64,000 nucleotides of DNA from Flavimobilis sp052324925 (GCA_052324925.1 JBQPRE010000001.1); one strand, 5' to 3'; numbered from the stretch's first letter, positions 26,440-35,368 are shown. Notes: generated by a model not told the origin, from the letters alone. Translations and numbers: made by a program.

Positions 26440-27503
26440 TCGACGGCCGGCTCGGCCGTGTCGGCGTCAGACAGCGGGGGCGCCGGAGAAGGGACGGGCG
26501 TGCCCGTGGGCTCCGGGAACGCGGGTGCGACCGTGGGCGCGTCTGTGGAGAGGTCGGTCGGCTCCGTCGTCGGGCCGGGCGATGCGGGGCCAGGCGACGC
26601 GGGGTCCGTCGGCTCGACGGTGGGGACGTCCGTCGGCTCGTCCGTCGGCGGGACGGTCGGCTCGTCCGTCACGGTCGGGGAGGGCACGGGAGTCGGCGAC
26701 TCCGTGGGCGTCTCGGTGGGGACCGGTGCGCGCGTCGGCTCATCGGCCGGAGGCGTCGTCGGTGCGGGCCGTACCCGCTCGCGAACGCGAGTGATCGTCG
26801 TGCCCGAGCCCTCAACCCCCCGCAGCGCCTTCGAGAGCGGTCGACCCAGCCCGAGCTCGACGACGGTGAGCGTGAGCACGATGACGAGGAACGTCGTGAC
26901 GGCGACGATCCCGAACGCGCGCCTCGCGCTGCGGCGCGCGGGCGCCATGAGCGCCCGACCCTCGGCGAGGGTCGGAGCGTCGGCTGCGACCGTGCGTCCG
27001 GGCGCGGACGTGGCGCGATCGAGCTGAGGGCCGACGGGCACGACGAGGGGGGTCTCACGCGTGACCACAGCAACCTCGGGCGCTGCCGCAAGAGGAATGA
27101 CGTCCGTCGTGACGACCGGCTCGAGCAGTCCCGTCGACGCAACCTCGGTGGGCGGCGGCACGCGTGAAGGCTCGAGCACCGCGGTCTCCTCGGCCGACGA
27201 CGACGTGCGCAGGTAGCGCGGCGCCAGCTGCGTGACGACGACCTGTGTGCGCACGAGGGAGCGCGTGTAGGCGTAGTTCGCGAACGCCGTGAGGATCGCG
27301 GCAGCCGCCGCGCCAATGAGCGTCCCGGCAACCCCGAGATAGGACAGCGCGACGGTCGAGGTCACGGCCGTGAGCACGCTCGCCACAATCTGCACGGTCG
27401 AGGGCCGCGCGGGCATGGCTGGCTGCGGGCGCGACGACGCGGTCGTCGGGGTGACCTGGTCGTCCGACGGCCGGTGCGGGTGTGAGGGGCGCGAACTCAT
27501 CAT
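26436..27503 (-). CDS. Membrane protein with Pro/Thr-rich C-terminal tail
   Basis: A 355-aa protein I cannot assign. Two hydrophobic segments stand out, at about residues 36-75 (one or two passes) and about 196-220 (VAVTTFLVIVLTLTVVELGL). Between them is a linker of about 120 residues rich in Val, Thr and Pro. After the second segment comes a run of about 125 residues dominated by Pro, Thr, Glu and Asp (PTETPTESPTP and EPTDVPTVEPT types), which would suit a stalk crossing the cell wall. Start ATG pairs at 27503/27500. The stop overlaps the FNT stop. Compositional bias makes homology inference unsafe. Confidence 0.7.
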   Translation of the reverse strand: MMSSRPSHPHRPSDDQVTPTTASSRPQPAMPARPSTVQIVASVLTAVTSTVALSYLGVAGTLIGAAAAAILTAFANYAYTRSLVRTQVVVTQLAPRYLRTSSSAEETAVLEPSRVPPPTEVASTGLLEPVVTTDVIPLAAAPEVAVVTRETPLVVPVGPQLDRATSAPGRTVAADAPTLAEGRALMAPARRSARRAFGIVAVTTFLVIVLTLTVVELGLGRPLSKALRGVEGSGTTITRVRERVRPAPTTPPADEPTRAPVPTETPTESPTPVPSPTVTDEPTVPPTDEPTDVPTVEPTDPASPGPASPGPTTEPTDLSTDAPTVAPAFPEPTGTPVPSPAPPLSDADTAEPAVD

Positions 27504-27673
27504 CGACAACTCTAGTGAGCGGCCGTGGACCTCGCGTGAAGAGGACGGGACCGCACCGTGGGGCATGTTCTGCGGGACGTGGCGTCGGCCACGTTCGGTC
27601 CACCCGGAGGTTCCTGACGGCCCCGTACCGGAATGAACGTGCAACCTGCGTCCGGGGATGGTGGGGTGGAGCG

Positions 27674-28381
27674 ATGACGACGCACGTGCTCGCCCTCGGG
27701 GGCGGCGGCTTCTCGATGTCCGACGGTCACGGGGCGACCGCGCTCGACCGCCATGCGCTCGCGCTGTCTGGATCCGACCGGCCGACGGTGTGCTTCGTCC
27801 CGACCGCGAGCGGTGACGCGACGCCCTACATCGAACGGTTCGAGGCCGCCTACGCTCCGCTCGACTGCGAGACGCGAGTGCTGCGGCTCGTCGCCGACGG
27901 GGCGCAGTCCGTTGCGCGCACGCTCGAGGGCGTCGACGTCCTCATGGTGGGTGGCGGCAGCACGGTCAATCTTGTCGCGCTGTGGGAGCTCCACGGAGTG
28001 ACGCGCGAACTCCGGCGGCTCGCTGCGGAGCGTGACCTCGTGCTCGCGGGTCTGTCTGCCGGGGCGAACTGTTGGTTCGAGGGGTGCACGACTGACTCGT
28101 TCGGGCCGGTGGTCGTGCCGTGGCGCGGTGGGACGGGGTTCGTCGAGGGCAGCTTCTGCCCGCACGCCGACGGCGAGGACCGTGTCGGTGACTATGCCGC
28201 CGCGGTCGCGTCGGGCGCGCTCCCAGCAGGCTGGGCGGCCGACGACGGAGCGGCCGTGCACGTCGTCGACGGCGTCGTGCGCGCGCACCTTGCCGAGCGT
28301 CCTGGTGCGGTGACCTATCGGGTCGAGCCCGACGGTCAGGGGGGAGCGACGGTCGTCGCGCAGCAGGTGACGCTCGTGTGA
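27674..28381 (+). CDS. Peptidase E-like protein (family S51)
   Basis: A 235-aa cytoplasmic protein of the peptidase E/cyanophycinase family. The nucleophile elbow GLSAGANCW contains the catalytic Ser, and LMVGGGSTVNLVALW and FVEGSFCPHADGEDR complete the family pattern. E. coli PepE cleaves Asp-Xaa dipeptides; the general assignment is firm, the specificity is not. Length is normal for the family. The start at 27674 is preceded by GGTGGAG; the frame extends upstream into a region that is not credible. A very strong terminator follows immediately. Confidence 0.9.
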   Translation: MTTHVLALGGGGFSMSDGHGATALDRHALALSGSDRPTVCFVPTASGDATPYIERFEAAYAPLDCETRVLRLVADGAQSVARTLEGVDVLMVGGGSTVNLVALWELHGVTRELRRLAAERDLVLAGLSAGANCWFEGCTTDSFGPVVVPWRGGTGFVEGSFCPHADGEDRVGDYAAAVASGALPAGWAADDGAAVHVVDGVVRAHLAERPGAVTYRVEPDGQGGATVVAQQVTLV

Positions 28382-28385
28382 GGTG

Positions 28386-28432
28386 ACTGTGAGGGCCCCT
28401 GCACCGGGACACGGTGCAGGGGCCCTCACAGT
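28386..28432. terminator. 21-bp perfect-stem terminator
   Basis: A 21-bp perfect inverted repeat with a GGACA loop (arms 28386-28406 and 28412-28432; core GAGGGCCCCTGCACC) lies between the convergent peptidase E and metE genes and should act in both directions. It is the strongest simple hairpin in the window. Confidence 0.9.
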
Positions 28433-28456
28433 CCGAGCCGTACGGGGCAGGGCTGG

Positions 28457-30826
28457 TTAGGCCGTGCCCAGCATCGCCCGCGCCTGCCGTGTCGCCTCGA
28501 CGAGGTGCCGCAGCGACTTTTCCGTCTCCGCGTAGCCGCGCGTCTTGAGGCCGCAGTCCGGGTTGGCCCACAGCAGGCGCGGGTCGACGGACTCGAGAGC
28601 GAGCGCGAGCAGCTCGGAGATCTCCGCGGCCGATGGCACGCGTGGGGAGTGGATGTCGTAGACACCTGGCCCGACGCCCCGGTCGAAGCCCGCCGCGCGC
28701 AGCTCGTCGAGCACTTCCATGCGTGAGCGCGCCGCCTCGATCGAGGTGACGTCGGCGTCGAGGGCGTCGATCGCGCCGATGACCTCGCCGAACTCGGAGT
28801 AGCACAGGTGCGTGTGCACCTGCGTCGAGGCTGCAGCCCCTGCGGTCGCGAGGCGGAACGACCCGACCGACCACGCGAGGTAGTCCGCGTGCGCCTCACG
28901 ACGCAGCGGCAGGAGCTCGCGCAGCGCAGGCTCGTCGACCTGGACGACGGCGATCCCCGCGGCCTCAAGGTCGGCGACCTCGTCATGCAGCGCGAGCCCG
29001 ATCTGGTCGGCGACCTCGCGCGCGGGCACGTCGTCGCGCACGAACGACCACGCCATGATCGTCACGGGGCCCGTGAGCATGCCCTTGACGGGCTTGTCGG
29101 AGAGCGACTGCGCGTATGTTGTCCAGCCGACCGTCATGGGTGCGGGGCGCGACACGTCGCCCCAGAGGATCGACGGACGCGTGCAGCGTGAGCCGTAGGA
29201 CTGCACCCAGCCGTTCTCGGTCACCGCGAACCCGTCGAGCAGCTCCGCGAAGTACTGGACCATGTCGTTGCGTTCAGCCTCGCCGTGCACGAGCACGTCG
29301 AGCCCCAGCTCTTCCTGGAGCCGGACGACGCGCTCGATCTCGGCGCGCATCGCGGCCTCGTACGCGTCGGTCGCGAGCTCGCCCCGCGCGTGCGCGGCAC
29401 GCGCCTTGCGGATCTCGACCGTCTGCGGGAACGAGCCGATCGTCGTTGTCGGGAGCGGCGGCAACTGCAGCCGCTCCGCCTGCGCGGCACGGCGCTCGGC
29501 AACGTCGCCGCGTTCGCGGTCCGCAGTCGTCACGGCTGCGGACCGGGCGCGGACAGCGTCGTCCTGCACTCCCGCCGCGACGGCGCGCGCGGCAAGGGCC
29601 GCGCTCGCGGCCTCGACCTCAGTCGCAACCGCGTCACTGCCCGACGTGAGCGCGCGGCCCAGCACCGCGACCTCGGCGACCTTCTCGTCCGCGAACGCGA
29701 GCCATGCCCGCAGGCCCTCGTTGAGCTGAGTCTCGGCGGCGAGAGTGTGCGGCACGTGCTGGAGCGACGTCGACGTTGCAGCCGCAACCGTGCCGCTCAG
29801 GGCACGCAGCGACTCGAGACGATCGATCGCACTCGCGAGGTCCGTGCGCCACACGTTGTGGCCGTCGACGACGCCGCCGACGAGGGTCTTGCGTGCAAGG
29901 CCCGCCTGCACCGCATCGTCGGCTGCAGCGGGAACGGCGCCCTTGACGAGGTCGAACGCGACCGCCTCGACGTTGCTCGTCGCAACCGCAGCGAGTGATT
30001 CGCGCAGCTCGCCGTACGGCGCCGCGAGGAGGATCGCGGGTCGTGCGCTCGCGGCCGTGAGCACCGCATACGCGCGCTCGGCTGCGACCGCGAGTGCGGT
30101 GGGCGAGGTGCGGAGCGTGTCGGTGACGAGCGCGGGCTCGTCGAGCTGAACCCACTGCGCGCCTGCGGCCGCGAGGCGGCCGAGCAGTTCACCGTAGGCG
30201 GGGAGCAGGTCGTCGAGCCGGTCGAGCGGCTCGTACCCTTCGGGGGCGTCGTCGGCAGCCTTCGCCAAGGCGAGGAAGGTCACGGGACCGACGATCACGG
30301 GACGCGTCACGACGCCCTCGGCGATGCCCTCGGCCACCTCGGCAACGAGCCTGTCCGACGCGAGCCGGAAGGCTGTGGCCGGGCCGATCTCGGGGACGAG
30401 GTAGTGGTAGTTCGTGTCGAACCACTTCGTCATCTCGAGCGGTGCGAGCGCACCCGCGCCGCGGGCGAGCGTCGAATAGCCCGCGAGGTCGAGGGTTCCG
30501 TCGGCCGCGCGCAGGTGCGCGAAACGCTCGGGAAGCGCGTCGAAGGTCACGGCTGCGTCGAGCACCTGGTCGTAGAACGAGAAGGAGGCCGGAACAGCCG
30601 ACGGCTCGGTGAGACCGAGGCTCGTGAGGCGCGCACGGGTTGCGGCGCGGAGGTCGGCGGCGACAGCGGAGAGCTCTGCCTCGCTCGTGCGACCGGCCCA
30701 GAAGGACTCAAGCGCGCGCTTGAGCTCGCGGCGGGGGCCGATGCGGGGGTACCCGAGCACCGTCGTCGTCGGAAAAGCGGGAAATGTACCGGAAAGAGGG
30801 GCGCGAAGGCCCGAGGACGTTGTCAT
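28457..30826 (-). CDS. metE: Cobalamin-independent methionine synthase
   Basis: Transfers the methyl group of 5-methyltetrahydropteroyl-triglutamate to homocysteine, the last step of methionine synthesis. The 789-aa length is usual for MetE (about 755-780). The N-terminal barrel starts VLGYPRIGPRRELK. The C-terminal catalytic barrel carries the zinc ligands: His and Cys of HTHLCYSEF, a Glu, and the final Cys of NPDCGLKTRGY. IGSFPQT marks the start of the second barrel. It follows metF by 23 bases with no terminator, so it should be controlled by the SAM riboswitch ahead of metF. Confidence 0.97.
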   Translation of the reverse strand: MTTSSGLRAPLSGTFPAFPTTTVLGYPRIGPRRELKRALESFWAGRTSEAELSAVAADLRAATRARLTSLGLTEPSAVPASFSFYDQVLDAAVTFDALPERFAHLRAADGTLDLAGYSTLARGAGALAPLEMTKWFDTNYHYLVPEIGPATAFRLASDRLVAEVAEGIAEGVVTRPVIVGPVTFLALAKAADDAPEGYEPLDRLDDLLPAYGELLGRLAAAGAQWVQLDEPALVTDTLRTSPTALAVAAERAYAVLTAASARPAILLAAPYGELRESLAAVATSNVEAVAFDLVKGAVPAAADDAVQAGLARKTLVGGVVDGHNVWRTDLASAIDRLESLRALSGTVAAATSTSLQHVPHTLAAETQLNEGLRAWLAFADEKVAEVAVLGRALTSGSDAVATEVEAASAALAARAVAAGVQDDAVRARSAAVTTADRERGDVAERRAAQAERLQLPPLPTTTIGSFPQTVEIRKARAAHARGELATDAYEAAMRAEIERVVRLQEELGLDVLVHGEAERNDMVQYFAELLDGFAVTENGWVQSYGSRCTRPSILWGDVSRPAPMTVGWTTYAQSLSDKPVKGMLTGPVTIMAWSFVRDDVPAREVADQIGLALHDEVADLEAAGIAVVQVDEPALRELLPLRREAHADYLAWSVGSFRLATAGAAASTQVHTHLCYSEFGEVIGAIDALDADVTSIEAARSRMEVLDELRAAGFDRGVGPGVYDIHSPRVPSAAEISELLALALESVDPRLLWANPDCGLKTRGYAETEKSLRHLVEATRQARAMLGTA

Positions 30827-30849
30827 GCTGCGTGCTCCTGGAGGTGAGA

Positions 30850-31851
30850 TCAGGGGCCGTCGACTCGAACGACGTCCCTGAGGGGTTCACCGGCCCGCGG
30901 CCCTCCGGCCAGGTCCGACGCGATCTGCGCGCCGCCGCCGAGGTGAACACCCTCGAGCAGGTCCAGTGCTGGTGCTGCGTTGTTGAACGTGTAGACGTGC
31001 AGGCCGGGAGCCCCGGCCTCGAGAACAGCCCGAGCAAGAGCGACCGACGCACGCATGCCGTGCGCGTGCCGCTCATCCTCGGGGAGAGCCTCGAGCTCGG
31101 CCGTGAGCCGAGCCGGGGCTGGCACGCCCGTAAGCTCCGCAACCCGGTGCAGGCGGCGGGGCTCGGTCGTCGGCAAGATGCCGGCGAGAATGGGGATGGT
31201 CACGCCCGCAGCACGGGCGCGATCCACAAAGTCGACGTACGTCGACGCCTCATAGAACAGCTGCGTGATCGCAAACGTCGCGCCTGCCCCTTGCTTGACG
31301 AGAAGCCGCTCGACCTCCTGCGCGGGCGTCGTCGCCGCTGCACGGTTGCCGCCCGGGAACGTCGCGACCGCAATCGTCAGCGGACGCGTCGCTCCGCGCA
31401 GCGCGCTCGCGGGAGACTCACCGCAGCGCACGGCTTCAACCTGCTGAAGCAACCGGATGAGGTCTTCAGAGGAGTTGACGCCACCCGGGCTCGGCGTCCA
31501 GTCAGGCTGGTCGAGGGGTGGGTCGCCGCGCAGCGCGAGGAACGACCGGATCCCCGCATCGAGGAACTCGCGCACGACCTCGGTCACGTGCTCACGCGTC
31601 GCCGCGACGCACGTGAGGTGTGCGATCGGCAGGACAGGCGTGTCGCGTGCGATCGTCTGGACGACCTGGCGGGTTGTGGCACGGTCCGTCCCAGCCGCGC
31701 CGTACGTGACCGAGACGAAGTCGGGCCGTGCCGCGAGCAGGGCACGGGCGGTGGCCCAGAACTTGGGGGCCGCGTCGGGGTTGCGCGGGGGCATGAGCTC
31801 GAATGAGACGGTCGGGCGCGCCGGTGCGCAAGTCAGGTCGGTGATGCTCAT
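30850..31851 (-). CDS. metF: 5,10-methylenetetrahydrofolate reductase
   Basis: Reduces methylene-THF to 5-methyl-THF, the methyl donor for MetE. It is 333 aa and a TIM-barrel flavoprotein. SFELMPPRN carries the catalytic Glu, VSVTYGAAGT the folate/FAD contact, LALRGDPP the FAD-binding Asp, and TQLFYEASTYVDFVDRARAAG the conserved C-terminal block. The ATG at 31851 is preceded by GGAGG at ideal spacing. Behind it lies a SAM (S-box) riboswitch and a clear promoter, and metE follows, so metF-metE is a methionine-regulated operon. Confidence 0.96.
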   Translation of the reverse strand: MSITDLTCAPARPTVSFELMPPRNPDAAPKFWATARALLAARPDFVSVTYGAAGTDRATTRQVVQTIARDTPVLPIAHLTCVAATREHVTEVVREFLDAGIRSFLALRGDPPLDQPDWTPSPGGVNSSEDLIRLLQQVEAVRCGESPASALRGATRPLTIAVATFPGGNRAAATTPAQEVERLLVKQGAGATFAITQLFYEASTYVDFVDRARAAGVTIPILAGILPTTEPRRLHRVAELTGVPAPARLTAELEALPEDERHAHGMRASVALARAVLEAGAPGLHVYTFNNAAPALDLLEGVHLGGGAQIASDLAGGPRAGEPLRDVVRVDGP

Positions 31852-31873
31852 GGTCGGCCTCCGCAGGGTTGGT

Positions 31874-31972
31874 CCATCGGACCTGGCGTGAGCACCCGTT
31901 CCCTCAGGAGGCTTCCTCTTGGGCGGGTTGCTGCGGCGTCGACGAGCCAGGACTCTCGGCCGCTCTGGATGG
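31874..31972 (-). promoter_or_regulatory. SAM (S-box/SAM-I type) riboswitch ahead of metF
   Basis: Read on the minus strand, the leader carries the conserved S-box blocks in order. P1 5' arm CCATC, then CAGAG, a P2 stem GCGGC/GCCGC enclosing CGAGAG..CTGGCTC..GTCGAC (kink-turn type), AGCAACC, a P3 stem CCCG/CGGG, GGTGCTCACGCCAGG in the place of GGUGCUAAnUCC, and the P1 3' arm GATGG. I see no terminator before the ATG. CCTCC within P3 could pair with the GGAGG ribosome binding site at 31858-31862, so control may be translational. High SAM would then lower MetF and MetE. Confidence 0.85.
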
Positions 31973-31979
31973 TGGTGCG

Positions 31980-32009
31980 AGCCTAGGGGCGGCCCACAGC
32001 ACTCCCCAA
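31980..32009 (-). promoter_or_regulatory. Promoter of metF-metE
   Basis: On the minus strand TTGGGG (32009-32004), an 18-base spacer and TAGGCT (31985-31980) form a good sigma-70/HrdB-type promoter. Transcription would start near 31973, exactly at the 5' arm of riboswitch stem P1, which supports both calls. Confidence 0.75.
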
Positions 32010-32056
32010 GCCGTCCCGGATCGTGAGACTCGCGTCCGGAGGCCGGTCGCCTGCAG

Positions 32057-32599
32057 TCAGTTGCGGCGTCCTCGACGGGGCTCCGACGGCGGGAACTCGC
32101 CGTCGTCCGAGCCGTCGTCCGCAGCGAACAGCAGCTCGGAGAGCTGCTTCTTGACCTCGGCGACCCGGGGCACGTCGTACAGCATGACGCCAGCCTTCTC
32201 AGTCGCATCCGAGATGACGATCGTGCCGCACCCGAGCATCTGATCGAGCAGGTCGCGCTCGTACGTGAAGTCATTGATACGGAACAGCGGAATGTCGCGC
32301 CCCGTCTTCGTGAGGATTCCCGAACGCGTGATGAGGCGACGCGTCGTGAACGTGTACGACGTCGTCCGCCACCTCAGGTATGGCACAACCGTCCAGATGA
32401 CGACGACAACAAGCCCGACGACGCCGACAGCCGGCACCGCCCACGTCTTGACGTTGTTGTCCGGAAGGAAGATGAGCGCCGCCGCGACGGCCGCTGCGAC
32501 GAGCAGCAGCACGAGGAACGGCACGAAGACCTTCTTGATGTGCGGGCGGGTCTGAAGAACAACGCGCTCGTCATCACCCAGGCTGCGATCGATCGACAT
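32057..32599 (-). CDS. Membrane protein with bacterial PH domain (YdbS/DUF304-like)
   Basis: A 180-aa protein. Two hydrophobic segments lie at about residues 26-48 and 53-74. A PH-like domain follows at about 78-160: TSYTFTTRRLITRSGIL and RDIPLFRINDFTYERDLLDQMLGCGTIVISDAT are the usual core of this family. The last 20 residues are acidic then basic (SEPRRGRRN). The role of such proteins is unknown; they are common in actinobacteria. Stop 32057 is 48 bases before the metF promoter, with no obvious terminator, so read-through into the metF leader is possible. Confidence 0.85.
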   Translation of the reverse strand: MSIDRSLGDDERVVLQTRPHIKKVFVPFLVLLLVAAAVAAALIFLPDNNVKTWAVPAVGVVGLVVVVIWTVVPYLRWRTTSYTFTTRRLITRSGILTKTGRDIPLFRINDFTYERDLLDQMLGCGTIVISDATEKAGVMLYDVPRVAEVKKQLSELLFAADDGSDDGEFPPSEPRRGRRN

Positions 32600-32632
32600 G
32601 CCGCGATCCTCCCAGACGTCGTGCCCCCGTGT

Positions 32633-32665
32633 CCTCCCGTTCGTGCGTGTCGCACGAACGGGAGG
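32633..32665 (-). terminator. 15-bp perfect hairpin between the GH20 and PH-domain genes
   Basis: CCTCCCGTTCGTGCG pairs perfectly with its complement around a TGT loop. It lies just after the GH20 stop (minus strand) and upstream of the PH-domain start, so it ends GH20 transcription. Confidence 0.85.
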
Positions 32666-32679
32666 AGACGGACCGGTGC

Positions 32680-34125
32680 TCAGACCCCGCGACGGTCGCC
32701 CGGATGATGGACGACGTGACCCGCGGCCTCCCAGGCCGCGACATGCACGGCAACGTCTGCGAGGAACGAGTCGTAGTCATGCGGCGACCCCCACGCGACC
32801 GAGGCCTCGGCTGCAAGGCGCGGAAGCAGCTGGTAGGTGACGTCGCCCCAGGTGCGCACGGTCTCCGTCCACAGCGCGGTCTCGACTCCGACGACGCGCT
32901 CGGCCGGGACGCCCGGAAGCTCAGCGACCGGATCCCAGTCGTACGCCGTACGCAGGTCGATGAGACCCGCCCAGTCCTGGCCGATCACCTGGTCGGCGTC
33001 GTGGAACATGTCGAGATACGCCTTGGGCGCGGGCGACGAGACGACCTTGAGGTCAAGCACCTCGGCGCGCGAGGCGAGCTTCTCGGTGTCGACCTTGGGC
33101 GTCCAGTACTGCAGCCACGAGCCCGCGGGCAGGTCACCGTGCAGGCCTTCCTGCCACATCGTCAGGTGCTTGCCGGTGGACGCGGCAAGAGCCCCGAGGC
33201 GGGTGATGTAGTCGCCGTACTCGGCCTCCTCGAGAGTGAGGCATTCGTCGCCGCCCAAGTGGATCCGGCTGCCGCGCGTGTGCTCGGCGAGCGTCGTCAC
33301 GACGTCGGTGACGAGCTCCCACGACGCGGCCGACACGAGGTCGACCGTGCTGAAACCCACCTTCGTGCCCGTGTAGGGCTCGCGGACGGCGCCGTCCTGC
33401 GAAGCCTCCGGGTACGCGACGAGCAACGCGTGCGTGTGCCCGGGCAGGTCGATCTCGGGAACGATCTCGATGTGGCGGGCGGCCGCGTAGTCCTGGAGCT
33501 CGCCGTACTCGGCGAGCGTGAGGAAGCCGCCTGGGCCTTCGGAGCAGTCGGTCGTCGCGCCACGCTCGGTGAGCAGCGGGCGCGAGGGGATCTCGATGCG
33601 CCAGCCCTGATCGTCTGTGAGGTGCAGGTGGAGGCTGTTGAACCGCAGCTCCGAGGCGAGGTCGACGAGCTGGCGTAGGTGCTCGGGCCCGTAGAAGTGG
33701 CGGGCGATGTCGAGCATGACGCCGCGGTGTGGGTAGGCGGGGGCGTCCTCGACGACGCCGAGTGCGACCGTGCCCGCGGCCGGGTCGACGAGCTGTGCGA
33801 GGACGGTCACGGCCCAGTACGCGCCGGCCGGGTCGGCCGCGGTGAGGGCGAGCGTGTCGGCCGTGATCGTGAGGGTCGATCCCTCGGCGGCGAGCGTGGC
33901 GTCCTGGGTCGCGGTGACCGTCGGGGAGCCGGCTACGGAGGCCCCGGCGTCTGTGGTCGGTGCCGCGAGGACGGCCGCGAGCTCAGACGCGCGCCGGGCG
34001 GCGTGAGGGGCCCAGGTGCGCAGGGCGTCGGCGAGCGCGGTGATCTCGTGGCGACCGACCGGACGGGTGGTGCCGGTGAGCACGGAACGACGGGGAGCGG
34101 GGAGGGGGGCGGGGCGGGTGTTCAC
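32680..34125 (-). CDS. Beta-N-acetylhexosaminidase, GH20, cytoplasmic
   Basis: A 481-aa GH20 enzyme that removes terminal GlcNAc from chitooligosaccharides. A small N-terminal alpha/beta domain (about 1-125) precedes the TIM barrel. The catalytic Asp-Glu pair is Asp293-Glu294 in HLGGDECL, with LDIARHFY, LHLHLTDDQGWR and EIDLPGHTHA as flanking family blocks. No signal peptide or membrane segment is present, so it should act inside the cell on imported chitobiose-like sugars. It is divergent from the ROK regulator and shares its 85-bp upstream region, where a palindromic operator is found. Confidence 0.95.
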   Translation of the reverse strand: MNTRPAPLPAPRRSVLTGTTRPVGRHEITALADALRTWAPHAARRASELAAVLAAPTTDAGASVAGSPTVTATQDATLAAEGSTLTITADTLALTAADPAGAYWAVTVLAQLVDPAAGTVALGVVEDAPAYPHRGVMLDIARHFYGPEHLRQLVDLASELRFNSLHLHLTDDQGWRIEIPSRPLLTERGATTDCSEGPGGFLTLAEYGELQDYAAARHIEIVPEIDLPGHTHALLVAYPEASQDGAVREPYTGTKVGFSTVDLVSAASWELVTDVVTTLAEHTRGSRIHLGGDECLTLEEAEYGDYITRLGALAASTGKHLTMWQEGLHGDLPAGSWLQYWTPKVDTEKLASRAEVLDLKVVSSPAPKAYLDMFHDADQVIGQDWAGLIDLRTAYDWDPVAELPGVPAERVVGVETALWTETVRTWGDVTYQLLPRLAAEASVAWGSPHDYDSFLADVAVHVAAWEAAGHVVHHPGDRRGV

Positions 34126-34174
34126 GGTGGAGATCCTTCATCCGTTGCGACTTGGTAACGGGGGGAGGCGGGGC

Positions 34175-34210
34175 TTGACCAGAGAAAGTAAGTAAGGTGT
34201 ACTTACTTTC
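34175..34210 (+). promoter_or_regulatory. ROK operator overlapping a leaderless promoter
   Basis: GAAAGTAAGTA-N5-TACTTACTTTC (34184-34210) is a perfect 11-bp inverted repeat whose last base touches the ROK start codon. TTGACC (34175-34180), a 17-base spacer and TGTACT (34198-34203) would start transcription at about the ATG. A bound repressor would cover the spacer and the -10 box, so autoregulation and control of the divergent GH20 gene are likely. Confidence 0.7.
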
Positions 34211-35368
34211 ATGGCACGCACGTCTACGTCAAGGGACGCTCGGCAGGGCACTCAGCGCGTCACTGCGCCGACGGGAAAGATCCTGCCCTCTGATACCCGT
34301 CTGCACCACCGTACCCTCGTTCTGCAGCATCTTGTCGACGAGGGCCCGCAGTCGAGGGCGGACCTCGCGCGCCTCACCAAGCTCGCTCGCGTGACGATCT
34401 CGGACGTGGTCGCGGGCCTCATCGCTGACGACCTCGTCATCGAGCTCGGCGTCCGCCCCGGAACTCACATGGGCAAGCCCGCGACACTCGTCGGGCTCAA
34501 CCCCGTCGGGGCCTACATCGCGTGCCTCGACCTCTCCGGCGACCACGACCTGCGCGGAACGATCGTCGACCTCGAGGGCACCGTCGTCGTCTCCCACGAG
34601 GTCGCGCTCGGCGACGACCGTGGCGACGACGCGGTCGACCGCACCGTCGAGCTCGCCCGCAGGCTGCTGCTCGACGCCCCCGGCAAGGTCCTCGGCCTCG
34701 GCGTCGGAACCCCCGGGATCGTCTCGGTCGACGGCGTCGTCCGCAACGCGCCCAACCTCCGCTGGGAGCGCCTTGCGCTCGGGGAGCACCTCCGCAACGT
34801 GCTCGGCACCCCCGTCCACGTCGCCAACGACGCCGACACGGCAGTCCTCGCCGAAGACACCTTCGTCAAGGGCGGCGGCGCCGGGCTCCTCCTCGTCGAG
34901 ATCGGACGCGGCGTCGGCGCCGGGATCCTCGTCGACGGCAACCTCCTGCGCGGCCCCAACGGGACCGCAGGCGAGATCGGCCACGTCACCGTCGTGCCCG
35001 ACGGCGAACCGTGCACGTGCGGCCGCCACGGCTGCCTCGAGTCGCTCATCTCAGCCCCCCGGCTCCGCGCCCGCATCGCAGGCCTCAGCGAGGCCGAGGC
35101 CGGCAGCGAGCTGTCCGCGGCCGGGCGCCAGCTCGGTGCGGTCCTCGCGCCCGTCGTCCAGGCCCTCGGCCTGCGCGACGTCGTCCTCTCCGGTCCCGCC
35201 GAGCTCCTCGACGGCCCGTTCCGCCAGGCAACAGAGTCCACGGTCCTGGCCCTCACTCGTCCCTTCGCAGACGAACAGGTCGCTGTTCGCATGTCTGCGC
35301 TGGGTCGCGATGGCGTCCTCCACGGCGCCGCCGCACTCGTCCTCGACGGAGAGCTCGGGCTCTCCTGA
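34211..35368 (+). CDS. ROK-family transcriptional regulator (NagC-like)
   Basis: A 385-aa repressor with an N-terminal winged HTH (about residues 28-80: HRTLVLQHLVDEGPQSRADLARLTKLARVTISD) and a C-terminal ROK sugar-kinase-like domain. The ROK zinc motif is CTCGRHGCLES, and GVGTPGIVSVDG and VANDADTAVLAE are family blocks. NagC/Mlc members bind GlcNAc-6-P or similar and release DNA. It is the first gene of the run regulator, binding protein, permease, permease, nagB and kinase, so it probably senses amino sugar. The start touches its own palindromic operator. Confidence 0.94.
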   Translation: MARTSTSRDARQGTQRVTAPTGKILPSDTRLHHRTLVLQHLVDEGPQSRADLARLTKLARVTISDVVAGLIADDLVIELGVRPGTHMGKPATLVGLNPVGAYIACLDLSGDHDLRGTIVDLEGTVVVSHEVALGDDRGDDAVDRTVELARRLLLDAPGKVLGLGVGTPGIVSVDGVVRNAPNLRWERLALGEHLRNVLGTPVHVANDADTAVLAEDTFVKGGGAGLLLVEIGRGVGAGILVDGNLLRGPNGTAGEIGHVTVVPDGEPCTCGRHGCLESLISAPRLRARIAGLSEAEAGSELSAAGRQLGAVLAPVVQALGLRDVVLSGPAELLDGPFRQATESTVLALTRPFADEQVAVRMSALGRDGVLHGAAALVLDGELGLS

